The translations under genes and the position numbers were made by a program. A stretch of DNA of 47,597 nt. Source: Chitinophaga pinensis. Its GTDB lineage: Bacteria; Bacteroidota; Bacteroidia; Chitinophagales; UBA10324. Numbering within the stretch: the first letter of the stretch is position 1; every line of letters starts with the position of its first letter. Under the pieces are notes generated by a model, which was given only the letters and a program-made list of their open reading frames with translations, made no database searches and had not been told where the DNA came from. Below, one piece after another: positions 1 through 7,640 of the stretch. The stretch is taken from NCBI GenBank assembly GCA_945903305.1, contig CAMDOA010000016.1, positions 1-47,597 on the forward strand. The letters are read 5' to 3'.

Positions 1-1
1 T

Positions 2-1573
2 TTTACTTTACAACTCATTTGTATAAATCAGTTGCTAGCTCAACAGGAACAGCGATGTCATTCGTTTGAATTATTGGAACAATTGAAAATACAAAATCCT
101 GAATATGCGCAAATGCTTGAGCTATCAGAAATCCATTTGCAACAATACATCCGTTCGCATAAAACTAATTCACGAAGTACTATCACCATTCCTGTGGTCG
201 TGCATTTACTTTATAATAACGATAGTGCTAACCAAAAATTAAACGACTGGCAAATCACTTCACAAATTGATGCGCTTAACGAAGATTTCAGATTAATGAA
301 TGCCGACAGATATAAAACACCTACGCTTTTTAATGCTTTAGCCGCTGATTGCGAAATTGAATTTTGTTTGGCCAAGCGCGACCCCAATGGAAATGCAACA
401 ACCGGAATTGTAAGAGTGCAAACACCATGGGATGTTTTTCCGGACTTTAATGCTCCCAAACAAACTGCAAATGGTGGCGATGACCCCTGGCCCTATACTG
501 AATACTTAAACATTTGGGTTTGTGCACTTCAATATCCAATGTTGGGTTATTCAACTTTTCCAAGTGCATCAATTGGAGTTGATGATGGAGTGGTTATTCA
601 TTACAAAGCATTCGGAAGAATAAATGTTTTCTCAACAAAATACAAATTAGGTAGAACCGCCACACACGAAATAGGGCACTGGTTAAATTTGAAACACATT
701 TGGGGAGATACACCCGGTTGTTCGCCTGATGATAATGTTGGCGATACTCCGTTACAGGATGCAGAACACTATCAATGCATTTCATTTCCTTTTTTCAGTT
801 GCAGTAATTCAGGCGATATGAGTATGAATTACATGGATTACAGCCGCGACAGTTGCATGAACATTTATACCGAAGGACAAAAAACAAGAATGGTGAGCGC
901 CATAAATTTATTTCGCAGTTCTATTTTAAATTCAACAGCATGTAATATGGTTGACACATTTGATTTTGACATTGGCATTACACAAATAAAAAATCCTGAT
1001 TATATAATTTACGGAAACACGATTACACCGATTGTTACACTACATAATTTTGGTGTACAAACAATAACTTCCTGTGAAATTAATTATGAAAAAAACTGGA
1101 AGAGCAATTTGAATTCTTATTCATGGAATGGTTCTCTTTCAGCCGGTGCAAGCATTGATGTTATTCTACCAGCAATTGCTGATAGTAACTGGTACAATAT
1201 TTTTTGCGCATGGACAAAAAATCCAAACAACAATCAGGATGCTGATACTACTAATGATTTTAAAACACACAGTTATTATTCATTGCCCGATTCCATTGTT
1301 TTAGTCAATGAAGTAAATAATGAATTTCAAACCCAAACTATTTTTATTACCAATGCGTTTGCAGCAATTGATTTTGGCGATGTTGATTTAAACGATAAAA
1401 TAATTTCCGTTTACAATTCTATTGGCCAGTTGGTTCAAATTAATATCAATCACATTTCCGCAAACAAATTGAATTTCTATTTCATAAATGTTCCATCCGG
1501 AAATTATTTCATCCGTGTTTCTGATAACAACACTTCATTTGTTAAAAGAGTAATTGTGCAGCATGATTTATAA
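2..1573 (+). CDS. Secreted M43-type (pappalysin-like) zinc metalloprotease, 5'-partial
   Basis: A secreted metalloprotease whose start lies before the window. The frame stays open to base 2 and reads through a hydrophobic stretch ending in LLAQQEQRC, which looks like the end of a signal peptide, so the TTG at 32 is not the likely start. The zinc motif HEIGHWLNLKH is encoded from about 665 and is followed by IWGD. A Met-turn region NYMDYSRDSCMN lies downstream, as in M43 peptidases. The C-terminal ~70 residues resemble a T9SS type A sorting domain (IYF-like strands, final KRVIVQHDL) but lack the usual PNP motif that the next gene has. It is clearly a paralogue of the following gene, about 60% identical by eye and in the same order and orientation. 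Substrate is unknown. The family call is firm; secretion by T9SS is inferred. Confidence 0.85.
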   Translation, partial: FTLQLICINQLLAQQEQRCHSFELLEQLKIQNPEYAQMLELSEIHLQQYIRSHKTNSRSTITIPVVVHLLYNNDSANQKLNDWQITSQIDALNEDFRLMNADRYKTPTLFNALAADCEIEFCLAKRDPNGNATTGIVRVQTPWDVFPDFNAPKQTANGGDDPWPYTEYLNIWVCALQYPMLGYSTFPSASIGVDDGVVIHYKAFGRINVFSTKYKLGRTATHEIGHWLNLKHIWGDTPGCSPDDNVGDTPLQDAEHYQCISFPFFSCSNSGDMSMNYMDYSRDSCMNIYTEGQKTRMVSAINLFRSSILNSTACNMVDTFDFDIGITQIKNPDYIIYGNTITPIVTLHNFGVQTITSCEINYEKNWKSNLNSYSWNGSLSAGASIDVILPAIADSNWYNIFCAWTKNPNNNQDADTTNDFKTHSYYSLPDSIVLVNEVNNEFQTQTIFITNAFAAIDFGDVDLNDKIISVYNSIGQLVQININHISANKLNFYFINVPSGNYFIRVSDNNTSFVKRVIVQHDL

Positions 1574-1610
1574 TTGGTTGATGGCAAGTATATTTGGCAA
1601 CCATTTAAAT

Positions 1611-3191
1611 ATGTATAAAAAAATAATTTTTGTTTTAGTTATTGGACTTTTAATCGGGCAAAAATCAATTGCTCAACAAGAGAAACGGTGCAATACAATT
1701 GAATTTCAGGAATATCAGAAATCAACCATTGCGGATTATGAAGCCCTGATGAGACAATCGGATTTTTATTTACAGAATTATATTAAAAAAAATAAAGACA
1801 ATAATTTCAGAGTAGTTATAAAAATTCCGGTTGTGGTTCACTTGCTTTATCATGCCGACAGTCAAAATCATCAACTTAGCGATTGGCAAATCACTTCGCA
1901 AATTGATGCGCTCAATGAAGATTACAGAAGATTTAATGCTGATAAATTTAAAACTCCTAAAATTTTTGATTCGTTAGGTGCCGATTGCGAAATTGAATTT
2001 TGTTTGGCAAAACAAGACCCTGATGGAAACGCGACCAACGGAATTGAAAGAACTGAAACTACCAATTCTGTTTTCGTTGATTTTTCATCCCCCAAAATAA
2101 CTTCATTAGGTGGTTCAGACCCCTGGCCTCATACCGAATATTTAAATATCTGGGTTTGTTGTTTACAATTTCCATTACTGGGTTTCGCCACTTTCCCTTC
2201 TAATTCAATGGGCAACGATGATGGAGTTGTCATTCATTACAAAGCATTTGGAAGAATTAATGCTTTTTCGAAAAAATATTATCAAGGCAGAACAGCCACA
2301 CACGAAATTGGTCATTGGTTAAATCTGAAACACATTTGGGGCGATTCGCCCGAGTGCAGCCCTGATGATGATGTAGATGATACTCCGCTTCAGGCTGAGG
2401 AACATTACATATGCGATGATTTTCCGTTTCCGAGCTGCAACAATACCAGCGATATGTTTCAGAATTATATGGATTACACACTCGATAGTTGCATGAACAT
2501 TTTCACCTTCGGACAAAAACAACGAATGTTGGCATCAATGAATTTATTCCGGTCAAGCATTTTAGTTTCAGGTGCCTGCAATCCGGTTAGCACACATGAC
2601 TATGATATTGGTGTTATTAAAATATTACACCCCGATGATTTTGTTTATGGAGAAACAATGAAACCCGTTATTACTATACATAATTATGGCACGCAAACAA
2701 TTACAGCCACCGATATTTATTATACAAAAAACTGGAAAAGCAATGTGCATGTTTTCAATTGGACAGGTTCACTTGCACCCAACGAAAATATTGATGTTAC
2801 ACTTCCAGAAATTGCTGACAGTTCGTGGTACAATGTGTTTTGCGCATGGACAAAAAATCCAAATGACAATCAGGATGCCGACACCACCAATGATTTTAAA
2901 ACAAGAAGCTACATCGTGAGTTTTACTTATCCTCCCATTGATGATTTAGTAATTTACCCAAACCCAACAGGTAGTTTAGTTGTCATTGATTTTCGTGAAG
3001 TAATTGAACTTAAAGGAACAGTAGCCATTTACAATGTACTCGGTCAAATGGAACAAGTAAACATGGAGCAACTTTCTCTCTCAAAATTTCAACTTGATTT
3101 AAGCAATTTTCCATCAGCAATTTATTTTATTGAGTTGAGTGTCAACGGGAAAAAGCTTGTAAAAAAAGTGGTGGTTCAACACGAATTCTAA
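1611..3191 (+). CDS. Secreted M43-type zinc metalloprotease with T9SS sorting domain
   Basis: Complete 526-residue paralogue of the preceding gene. The ATG at 1611 is chosen over an in-frame ATG at 1554 because it gives a clean signal peptide (MYKKIIFVLVIGLLIG, cleavage near SIAQ/QEK); the earlier start overlaps the upstream gene and adds a non-signal leader. The catalytic motif HEIGHWLNLKH begins at about residue 231, and a Met-turn NYMDYTLDSCMN follows. A C-terminal T9SS type A domain starts at VIYPNPTG and ends KKVVVQHEF, so the protein should cross the outer membrane by T9SS and be released or anchored at the surface. Six-residue-scale conservation with the first copy is highest around the zinc site and lowest at the N-terminus. 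Spacing of 37 bases suggests co-transcription. Substrate cannot be told. Confidence 0.9.
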   Translation: MYKKIIFVLVIGLLIGQKSIAQQEKRCNTIEFQEYQKSTIADYEALMRQSDFYLQNYIKKNKDNNFRVVIKIPVVVHLLYHADSQNHQLSDWQITSQIDALNEDYRRFNADKFKTPKIFDSLGADCEIEFCLAKQDPDGNATNGIERTETTNSVFVDFSSPKITSLGGSDPWPHTEYLNIWVCCLQFPLLGFATFPSNSMGNDDGVVIHYKAFGRINAFSKKYYQGRTATHEIGHWLNLKHIWGDSPECSPDDDVDDTPLQAEEHYICDDFPFPSCNNTSDMFQNYMDYTLDSCMNIFTFGQKQRMLASMNLFRSSILVSGACNPVSTHDYDIGVIKILHPDDFVYGETMKPVITIHNYGTQTITATDIYYTKNWKSNVHVFNWTGSLAPNENIDVTLPEIADSSWYNVFCAWTKNPNDNQDADTTNDFKTRSYIVSFTYPPIDDLVIYPNPTGSLVVIDFREVIELKGTVAIYNVLGQMEQVNMEQLSLSKFQLDLSNFPSAIYFIELSVNGKKLVKKVVVQHEF

Positions 3192-3248
3192 AATACATAT
3201 TCAATTTTATTATTGTTGAATAAGAGAATAGTCACTCAGCACAGCCCT

Positions 3249-3256
3249 TATATTTG
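3249..3256 (+). promoter_or_regulatory. Possible -7 element upstream of mqnE
   Basis: TATATTTG matches the Bacteroidota -7 consensus TAnnTTTG exactly and lies 9 bases before the mqnE ATG, which would give a near-leaderless message. No TTG -33 element is found at the usual 17-23 base spacing (the nearest is 30 bases away), so this is tentative. Confidence 0.3.
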
Positions 3257-3265
3257 CAAACAGTT

Positions 3266-4462
3266 ATGACCAACGAAATTTTAATCAGCCCCGAATCCAT
3301 TCAGTTTATTTTAAATGATGATTCAGTCAATAGTGAATTAAAACGGATTGGAACGAAGGTGATTGCCTTTGAAAGAATTTCGACTGATGAAGGTTTGTAT
3401 TTGTATGAGCACGGAACACTCGGATTGTTGGGTGCACTCGCCAATTTTATTGGTGAAAATAAAAACGGCGATGCGGTTTTCTTCAACCGTAATTTTCATA
3501 TTGAACCAACCAACAAATGTGTTTTTGCTTGTAATTTTTGTTCGTACTCACGATTGATTCAGCAGGAAAATGAATCTTGGGAATTATCGAATGAACAAAT
3601 GATGGACATTGTTCGCAAGTACGACGGTGAGCCTGTAACCGAAGTTCATATTGTGGGTGGAGTGCATCCGAAAATGAATCTCGATTTTTTCTGCAACCTT
3701 ATTCGTGAAATAAAAATTCATCGCAGCGATTTACATGTAAAAGCTTTTACTGCTGTTGAATTGGAATACATGTTTCGGAAAGCAAAAGTGAGTGTGAAGG
3801 AAGGATTACAAAAACTGAAAGATGCCGGAATGAATTCGATGCCAGGTGGTGGTGCTGAAATTTTTGACGAAGAAATAAGAAGTAAAATTTGCAACGACAA
3901 AGCATCATCAGAAGAATGGTTAATGATTCATGAAACCGCGCATCAACTTGGAATTCCATCAAATGCAACCATGTTATATGGTCACATTGAAAATTATTCT
4001 CACCGCATCGATCATATGAATCGCCTGCGTGAACTTCAAGACCGAACGCATGGGTTCAATACTTTCATCCCGCTCAAATTCCGCAATGGCGATAACGATA
4101 TGAGTGATGTGCCGGAGTCAACAATAGTGGAAGACATGAAGTGCTATGCCTTGTCAAGGATATTTCTCGATAATTTCAATCACATAAAAGCATACTGGCC
4201 CATGATTGGAAGAAGCAATGCGCAGTTGTTATTAAATTTCGGAGTGGATGATATTGACGGAACCATTGATGATACCACAAAAATTTATTCAATGGCCGGT
4301 GCTGAAGAGCAAAATCCAACAATGAACACAAAGGATTTAGTGGATTTAATTTTAGCAGTCAATCGCCGACCCATTGAACGCGATACTTTGTACAAACCCA
4401 TCCGCGATTTTATTCTGAATCCGATAATCGAAGAAAAAACAGAGCGAGCATATCTGAACTGA
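3266..4462 (+). CDS. mqnE: Aminodeoxyfutalosine synthase (radical SAM), menaquinone biosynthesis
   Basis: MqnE joins 3-[(1-carboxyvinyl)oxy]benzoate to SAM-derived adenosine to make 6-amino-6-deoxyfutalosine, a cytosolic step of the futalosine menaquinone route. The radical SAM cluster motif is visible as CVFACNFC (CxxxCxxC), preceded by the family sequence HIEPTNK. Further MqnE-like blocks are VHIVGGVHPKM, SMPGGGAEIFDEEIRSKIC, NATMLYGHIE, FIPLKFRNGDN and GRSNAQLLLNFGVDDIDGT. The 398-residue length is close to that of related Bacteroidota proteins. The ATG at 3266 is preferred to the TTG at 3254. The sister enzyme MqnC is the main alternative; the GGVHP and PGGGAEI sequence context fits MqnE better. 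mqnA lies two genes downstream, supporting the pathway call. Confidence 0.92.
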   Translation: MTNEILISPESIQFILNDDSVNSELKRIGTKVIAFERISTDEGLYLYEHGTLGLLGALANFIGENKNGDAVFFNRNFHIEPTNKCVFACNFCSYSRLIQQENESWELSNEQMMDIVRKYDGEPVTEVHIVGGVHPKMNLDFFCNLIREIKIHRSDLHVKAFTAVELEYMFRKAKVSVKEGLQKLKDAGMNSMPGGGAEIFDEEIRSKICNDKASSEEWLMIHETAHQLGIPSNATMLYGHIENYSHRIDHMNRLRELQDRTHGFNTFIPLKFRNGDNDMSDVPESTIVEDMKCYALSRIFLDNFNHIKAYWPMIGRSNAQLLLNFGVDDIDGTIDDTTKIYSMAGAEEQNPTMNTKDLVDLILAVNRRPIERDTLYKPIRDFILNPIIEEKTERAYLN

Positions 4463-4480
4463 TAATTTCAATTAAGAAAT

Positions 4481-4528
4481 GAACTAATCAACCAATAAAC
4501 TAATGAACTAACCAACCAATAAACTAAC
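4481..4528 (+). repeat. 24-bp tandem repeat, two copies, between mqnE and the phosphatase gene
   Basis: Two 24-base copies (4481-4504 and 4505-4528) differ at two positions. Each is itself built of three 8-base near-copies of the form gaactaat/caaccaat/aaactaat. The array ends two bases before the GTG start at 4531. Similar AT-rich words occur between the two tRNA genes. Confidence 0.8.
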
Positions 4529-4530
4529 GA

Positions 4531-5145
4531 GTGAAAGAAATATTTTTTATACGGCACGGCGAAACAGATTACAACAAAAAAGGAATTGTGCAGGGGCGTG
4601 GAGTAAATCCACCACTGAATGAAAAGGGAAGATTGCAGGCTGAATCATTTTTTCAGAAATATCAATCAGAGCCATTTGAAATTATTTATACTTCCACTTT
4701 GCAGCGTGCAATAGAATCGGTTCAATCTTTTATTGATAAAAAAATCCCACACGAAAAATTTTCGGAGTTGGATGAAATCGGTTGGGGCGATTTTGAAGGA
4801 AGAGAAGTGGATGATTATTTCCATAGTGAATTCAAACGAATACTTGGTGAATGGAAAGCAGGAAACCATCTTGAGAAAACCAATAATGGCGAAAGTCCAT
4901 TGGAATTGCAGGAAAAACATTTTCAGTTTATTAAAGTGTTGCAATCACGACCGGAAAAAAAAATATTAGTATGCATGCATGGTCGGGCCATGCGTATTTT
5001 GCTTTGCACATTGTTAAATAAATCGTTGAGCGAGATGGATGAATTTCCGCATTTCAACTTATCACTTTATAAAGTATTGTTTGATGGAATAGAATTTAAA
5101 GTCACTGCTTTCAACGACCGAACACACTTGCATGTCGAAGTATAA
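4531..5145 (+). CDS. Histidine phosphatase family protein (phosphoglycerate mutase-like)
   Basis: A 204-residue member of the histidine phosphatase superfamily. The catalytic motif is FIRHGETDYN near the N-terminus (nucleophile His9), followed by the second arginine region TSTLQRAIES, the acidic LDEIGWGDFEG and the second histidine in CMHGRAMRI. These are the family signature residues. The start is GTG because a stop lies two codons upstream in frame and no ATG is available nearby. The last 14 bases overlap mqnA, indicating translational coupling. It may act as a phosphatase on a small metabolite (alpha-ribazole phosphatase-like or broad specificity); the position between mqnE and mqnA hints at a link to menaquinone synthesis, but no such step is established and the substrate is unknown. 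Confidence 0.88.
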   Translation: MKEIFFIRHGETDYNKKGIVQGRGVNPPLNEKGRLQAESFFQKYQSEPFEIIYTSTLQRAIESVQSFIDKKIPHEKFSELDEIGWGDFEGREVDDYFHSEFKRILGEWKAGNHLEKTNNGESPLELQEKHFQFIKVLQSRPEKKILVCMHGRAMRILLCTLLNKSLSEMDEFPHFNLSLYKVLFDGIEFKVTAFNDRTHLHVEV

Positions 5146-5908
5146 AATTGCTTCCGTTTCCTACTTGAATTCAAAACCATTTTTGTATGGATTAAAAAAC
5201 TATCCATTCAAATCTGAAATTAAATATTCAGTTGATACACCTGCAAACATTTCAAAGCAATTATTAAATGGCGAAGTTGATTTGGCTTTAATACCGGTTG
5301 CGGTTCTTACACAAATGAAAGAATATTATTTGCTCGATGGTTTTTGCATTGGCGCCATTGGTCCGGTGCAATCGGTTTGTTTATTTGCCGAACAGCCCAT
5401 TGAAAAATGCCACACCATTTTACTCGATTATCAATCGCGTACTTCGGTAATTCTCACAAAAATTTTAACTCAGAAACACTGGAAAATTTTTCCACATTTT
5501 GTTTCAACTCAGGAAGGATATGAAAAAACTATAAAGGGTGAAACTGCCGGTTTAGTGATTGGCGACAGAGCGCTTGAATTGAAAAATAAATTTCCGTTTG
5601 TGTATGATTTAAGTGCTGAATGGAAAAAAATGACCAGCCTTCCATTTGTTTTTGCTGCCTGGATAAGTACAAATAAAATTCCGGAAGAAATAAGTGAAGA
5701 GTTAATCAAAGCATTTGAATTGGGTTTAAATTCAATGAATAAAGTTATTGCCGAAGAACAAAAAAATTATTCAGGAATTGATGTGAAAGATTATCTGACA
5801 AACGGAATAGATTTTATTCTGGATGCAGAAAAAATAAAATCGATGAATCTATTTTTAGAATATTTAAAAGAAGTGGAAATGATTTGGCCGGTTGAATTGT
5901 TAAATTAA
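5132..5908 (+). CDS. mqnA: Chorismate dehydratase, menaquinone biosynthesis (MqnA/MqnD family)
   Basis: MqnA removes water from chorismate to give 3-[(1-carboxyvinyl)oxy]benzoate, the substrate of MqnE encoded two genes upstream. The 258-residue protein opens with KIASVSYLNSKPFLYGL, typical of the MqnA branch of this periplasmic-binding-protein-like fold. Other family regions are GEVDLALIPVAVL and LLDYQSRTSV, as well as LPFVFAAWIS. MqnD is the alternative, but MqnD proteins usually have a different N-terminus and the SYLNSKP block is the MqnA hallmark. The start ATG overlaps the phosphatase stop by 14 bases. Genes for MqnB, MqnC and MqnD are not in this window. Confidence 0.9.
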   Translation: MSKYKIASVSYLNSKPFLYGLKNYPFKSEIKYSVDTPANISKQLLNGEVDLALIPVAVLTQMKEYYLLDGFCIGAIGPVQSVCLFAEQPIEKCHTILLDYQSRTSVILTKILTQKHWKIFPHFVSTQEGYEKTIKGETAGLVIGDRALELKNKFPFVYDLSAEWKKMTSLPFVFAAWISTNKIPEEISEELIKAFELGLNSMNKVIAEEQKNYSGIDVKDYLTNGIDFILDAEKIKSMNLFLEYLKEVEMIWPVELLN

Positions 5909-5956
5909 TTTCAGAATGTATTTTGATTTATTTAGCATTGAATAAAATCAATTGAA

Positions 5957-6622
5957 ATGATTCCAATCGCTCTTGCTCTTGCTCCGGGATTAGCCATAAT
6001 GATTTTTATTTATTGGAAAGATAAATTTGACAAAGAACCAAAACGATTACTCGCATTCAGTTTTTTGTTAGGAGCGCTAAGTATTATTCCTGCCATTATT
6101 TTCGAAATGGTTTTTATGAATTATGCCGAATCACTTCCCAACTACTTTATTTCGAATGCTGTTAAAGCCGTGCTTGTTGTTGGTTTAGCCGAAGAAGGAT
6201 CAAAATACTTGATGGTTTTATTTTTTTTATTTCCACGAAAAGCATTCAACGAACCCTTTGATGGTATCACTTATTGCGTAATGGTTTCGATGGGTTTTGC
6301 CACTATAGAAAATGTGATGTATGTAATGGATGGTGGAATGACCACTGCATTATTAAGAATGGTAACTGCAGTTCCAGCACATGCAACTTTCGGAATTGTG
6401 ATGGGCTATTATTTGGGATTGAAAAAATTTGATTCCGAAAATAGAAACTATGGTTTAAAGGCAATTGGATTTGCAGCACTTTTACATGGCGCATACGATT
6501 TTTTTCTTTTCATCAATTATTATCCCGGAATGGCAATCGGAGCTTTATTATCGTTAAGATATGGACTGCTGTTTTCCCTAAAAGCCATAAAACTGCATCA
6601 GCAGGTTTCACCTTTCAGGTAG
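5957..6622 (+). CDS. PrsW-like intramembrane metalloprotease
   Basis: A polytopic inner-membrane protein of 221 residues with the PrsW family pattern. It begins with a membrane segment and the basic DKFDKEPKR loop, followed by AEEGSK (EExxK motif), GITYCVMVSMGFATIEN, HATFGIVMGYYLG and a late histidine in HGAYDF. These conserved Glu and His residues are the presumed metal site. In Bacillus PrsW cleaves the anti-sigma factor RsiW; the Bacteroidota homologues have no assigned target, so regulated proteolysis here is inference. The gene follows mqnA by 48 bases and may be read through from it. No anti-sigma factor gene is seen nearby. Confidence 0.85.
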   Translation: MIPIALALAPGLAIMIFIYWKDKFDKEPKRLLAFSFLLGALSIIPAIIFEMVFMNYAESLPNYFISNAVKAVLVVGLAEEGSKYLMVLFFLFPRKAFNEPFDGITYCVMVSMGFATIENVMYVMDGGMTTALLRMVTAVPAHATFGIVMGYYLGLKKFDSENRNYGLKAIGFAALLHGAYDFFLFINYYPGMAIGALLSLRYGLLFSLKAIKLHQQVSPFR

Positions 6623-6845
6623 GTATTTTTCAACGATTAGTTTTTTTTATGAACCAATTAAGTTTGAATTTTTCATTGGCAATTTTAAAAATATTACAAT
6701 CGTTCAAATACTTTTTGGTTCTAATCTCATGAAGGATAATTTCATTATTTATGAAAACCAATAGAAAAATATATTTTATGGGTCAGAACTTTTAATATTT
6801 AATCAAGTAAAGGGGTGCAAGACAAAAAATTTAAACACCTTTTTT

Positions 6846-7634
6846 GTGAAAAAAACTCTACTTCACACCCTTGCTTTTACTCTCATTAATTTTATTGTAC
6901 TTGCGCAAGAAGGCGGTGGCACACAAACCACAGTAGCTGATACAACTCAGCTAATTAAATCGCCATTTTCTGTTTCGGTTGAATCTGCTTTCACCAATTC
7001 ATACTTATGGCGAGGCATTCAATTTAATAAGGGATTAATCCTTCAACCATCTGTCACTTTAGATTACAAAGGTTTCAGTTTAAATATCTGGAACTCGACA
7101 AGTATTTTAGAAACAAATGATAACGCAAATATTCAGGAACTTGATTTCACACTTTTAAAAGTAATTGAAGCGGGTAATTTTTATTTTGAACCAACTCTTT
7201 TACTCTACACTTACCCAACAAAAAATTCAATATCAGCAACGGCCGAAGCCTCACTTTATGCAGCATATTACAAAGGTTCATTTGGTGTGTTTATAAATCC
7301 AGCTACTGATGTGTTATCAAATACTGGTGGAACTTTTTCTGAAGCTGGGTTTACTTATGATAATGAAACAGACAAATCACACACGGTTTTAAATTTTGCT
7401 TATGGTACCGGAAACAAAAAGTTTTCGGAATACAACATAACAGGTGATGAATCTGTTGGTGCAACTTCCGGTTACAATATGATTGACATTAATGGTTATT
7501 ACCAAAAAAGGTTAAACGAAACTATATACATAAAGCCTTCATTTAATTTCTTTCACATACTCGGTTCTTATTTTACAAATACACTTAACACTAATCAATT
7601 GAATATTGCAATTTCAATTGGTGCAGAATTTTAA
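6846..7634 (+). CDS. TorF-like putative outer-membrane porin
   Basis: A 262-residue secreted protein with a signal peptide (MKKTLLHTLAFTLINFIVLAQ) and alternating beta-strand pattern ending in a terminal Phe (SIGAEF), as outer-membrane beta-barrels do. The block FTNSYLWRGIQFNKG recalls the SDYVWRG region of TorF-family putative porins. The start is GTG at 6846; no ATG fits. It is 6 bases upstream of the hybrid histidine kinase, so both are almost surely one transcript and may form a sensing pair, an inference from position only. The 223 bases before it contain no gene I can support. Function is unproven; the barrel call rests on composition and the C-terminal Phe. Confidence 0.7.
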   Translation: MKKTLLHTLAFTLINFIVLAQEGGGTQTTVADTTQLIKSPFSVSVESAFTNSYLWRGIQFNKGLILQPSVTLDYKGFSLNIWNSTSILETNDNANIQELDFTLLKVIEAGNFYFEPTLLLYTYPTKNSISATAEASLYAAYYKGSFGVFINPATDVLSNTGGTFSEAGFTYDNETDKSHTVLNFAYGTGNKKFSEYNITGDESVGATSGYNMIDINGYYQKRLNETIYIKPSFNFFHILGSYFTNTLNTNQLNIAISIGAEF

Positions 7635-7640
7635 AACACT

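Noticed and set aside
1554-1610. A longer N-terminus for the second protease starting at 1554
   Set aside because: It overlaps the upstream gene and places 19 non-signal residues before a clean signal peptide.
3198-3222. A terminator after the second protease (TATTCAA/TTGAATA)
   Set aside because: The stem is 7 bp, nearly all A-T, with an 11-base loop and no U run.
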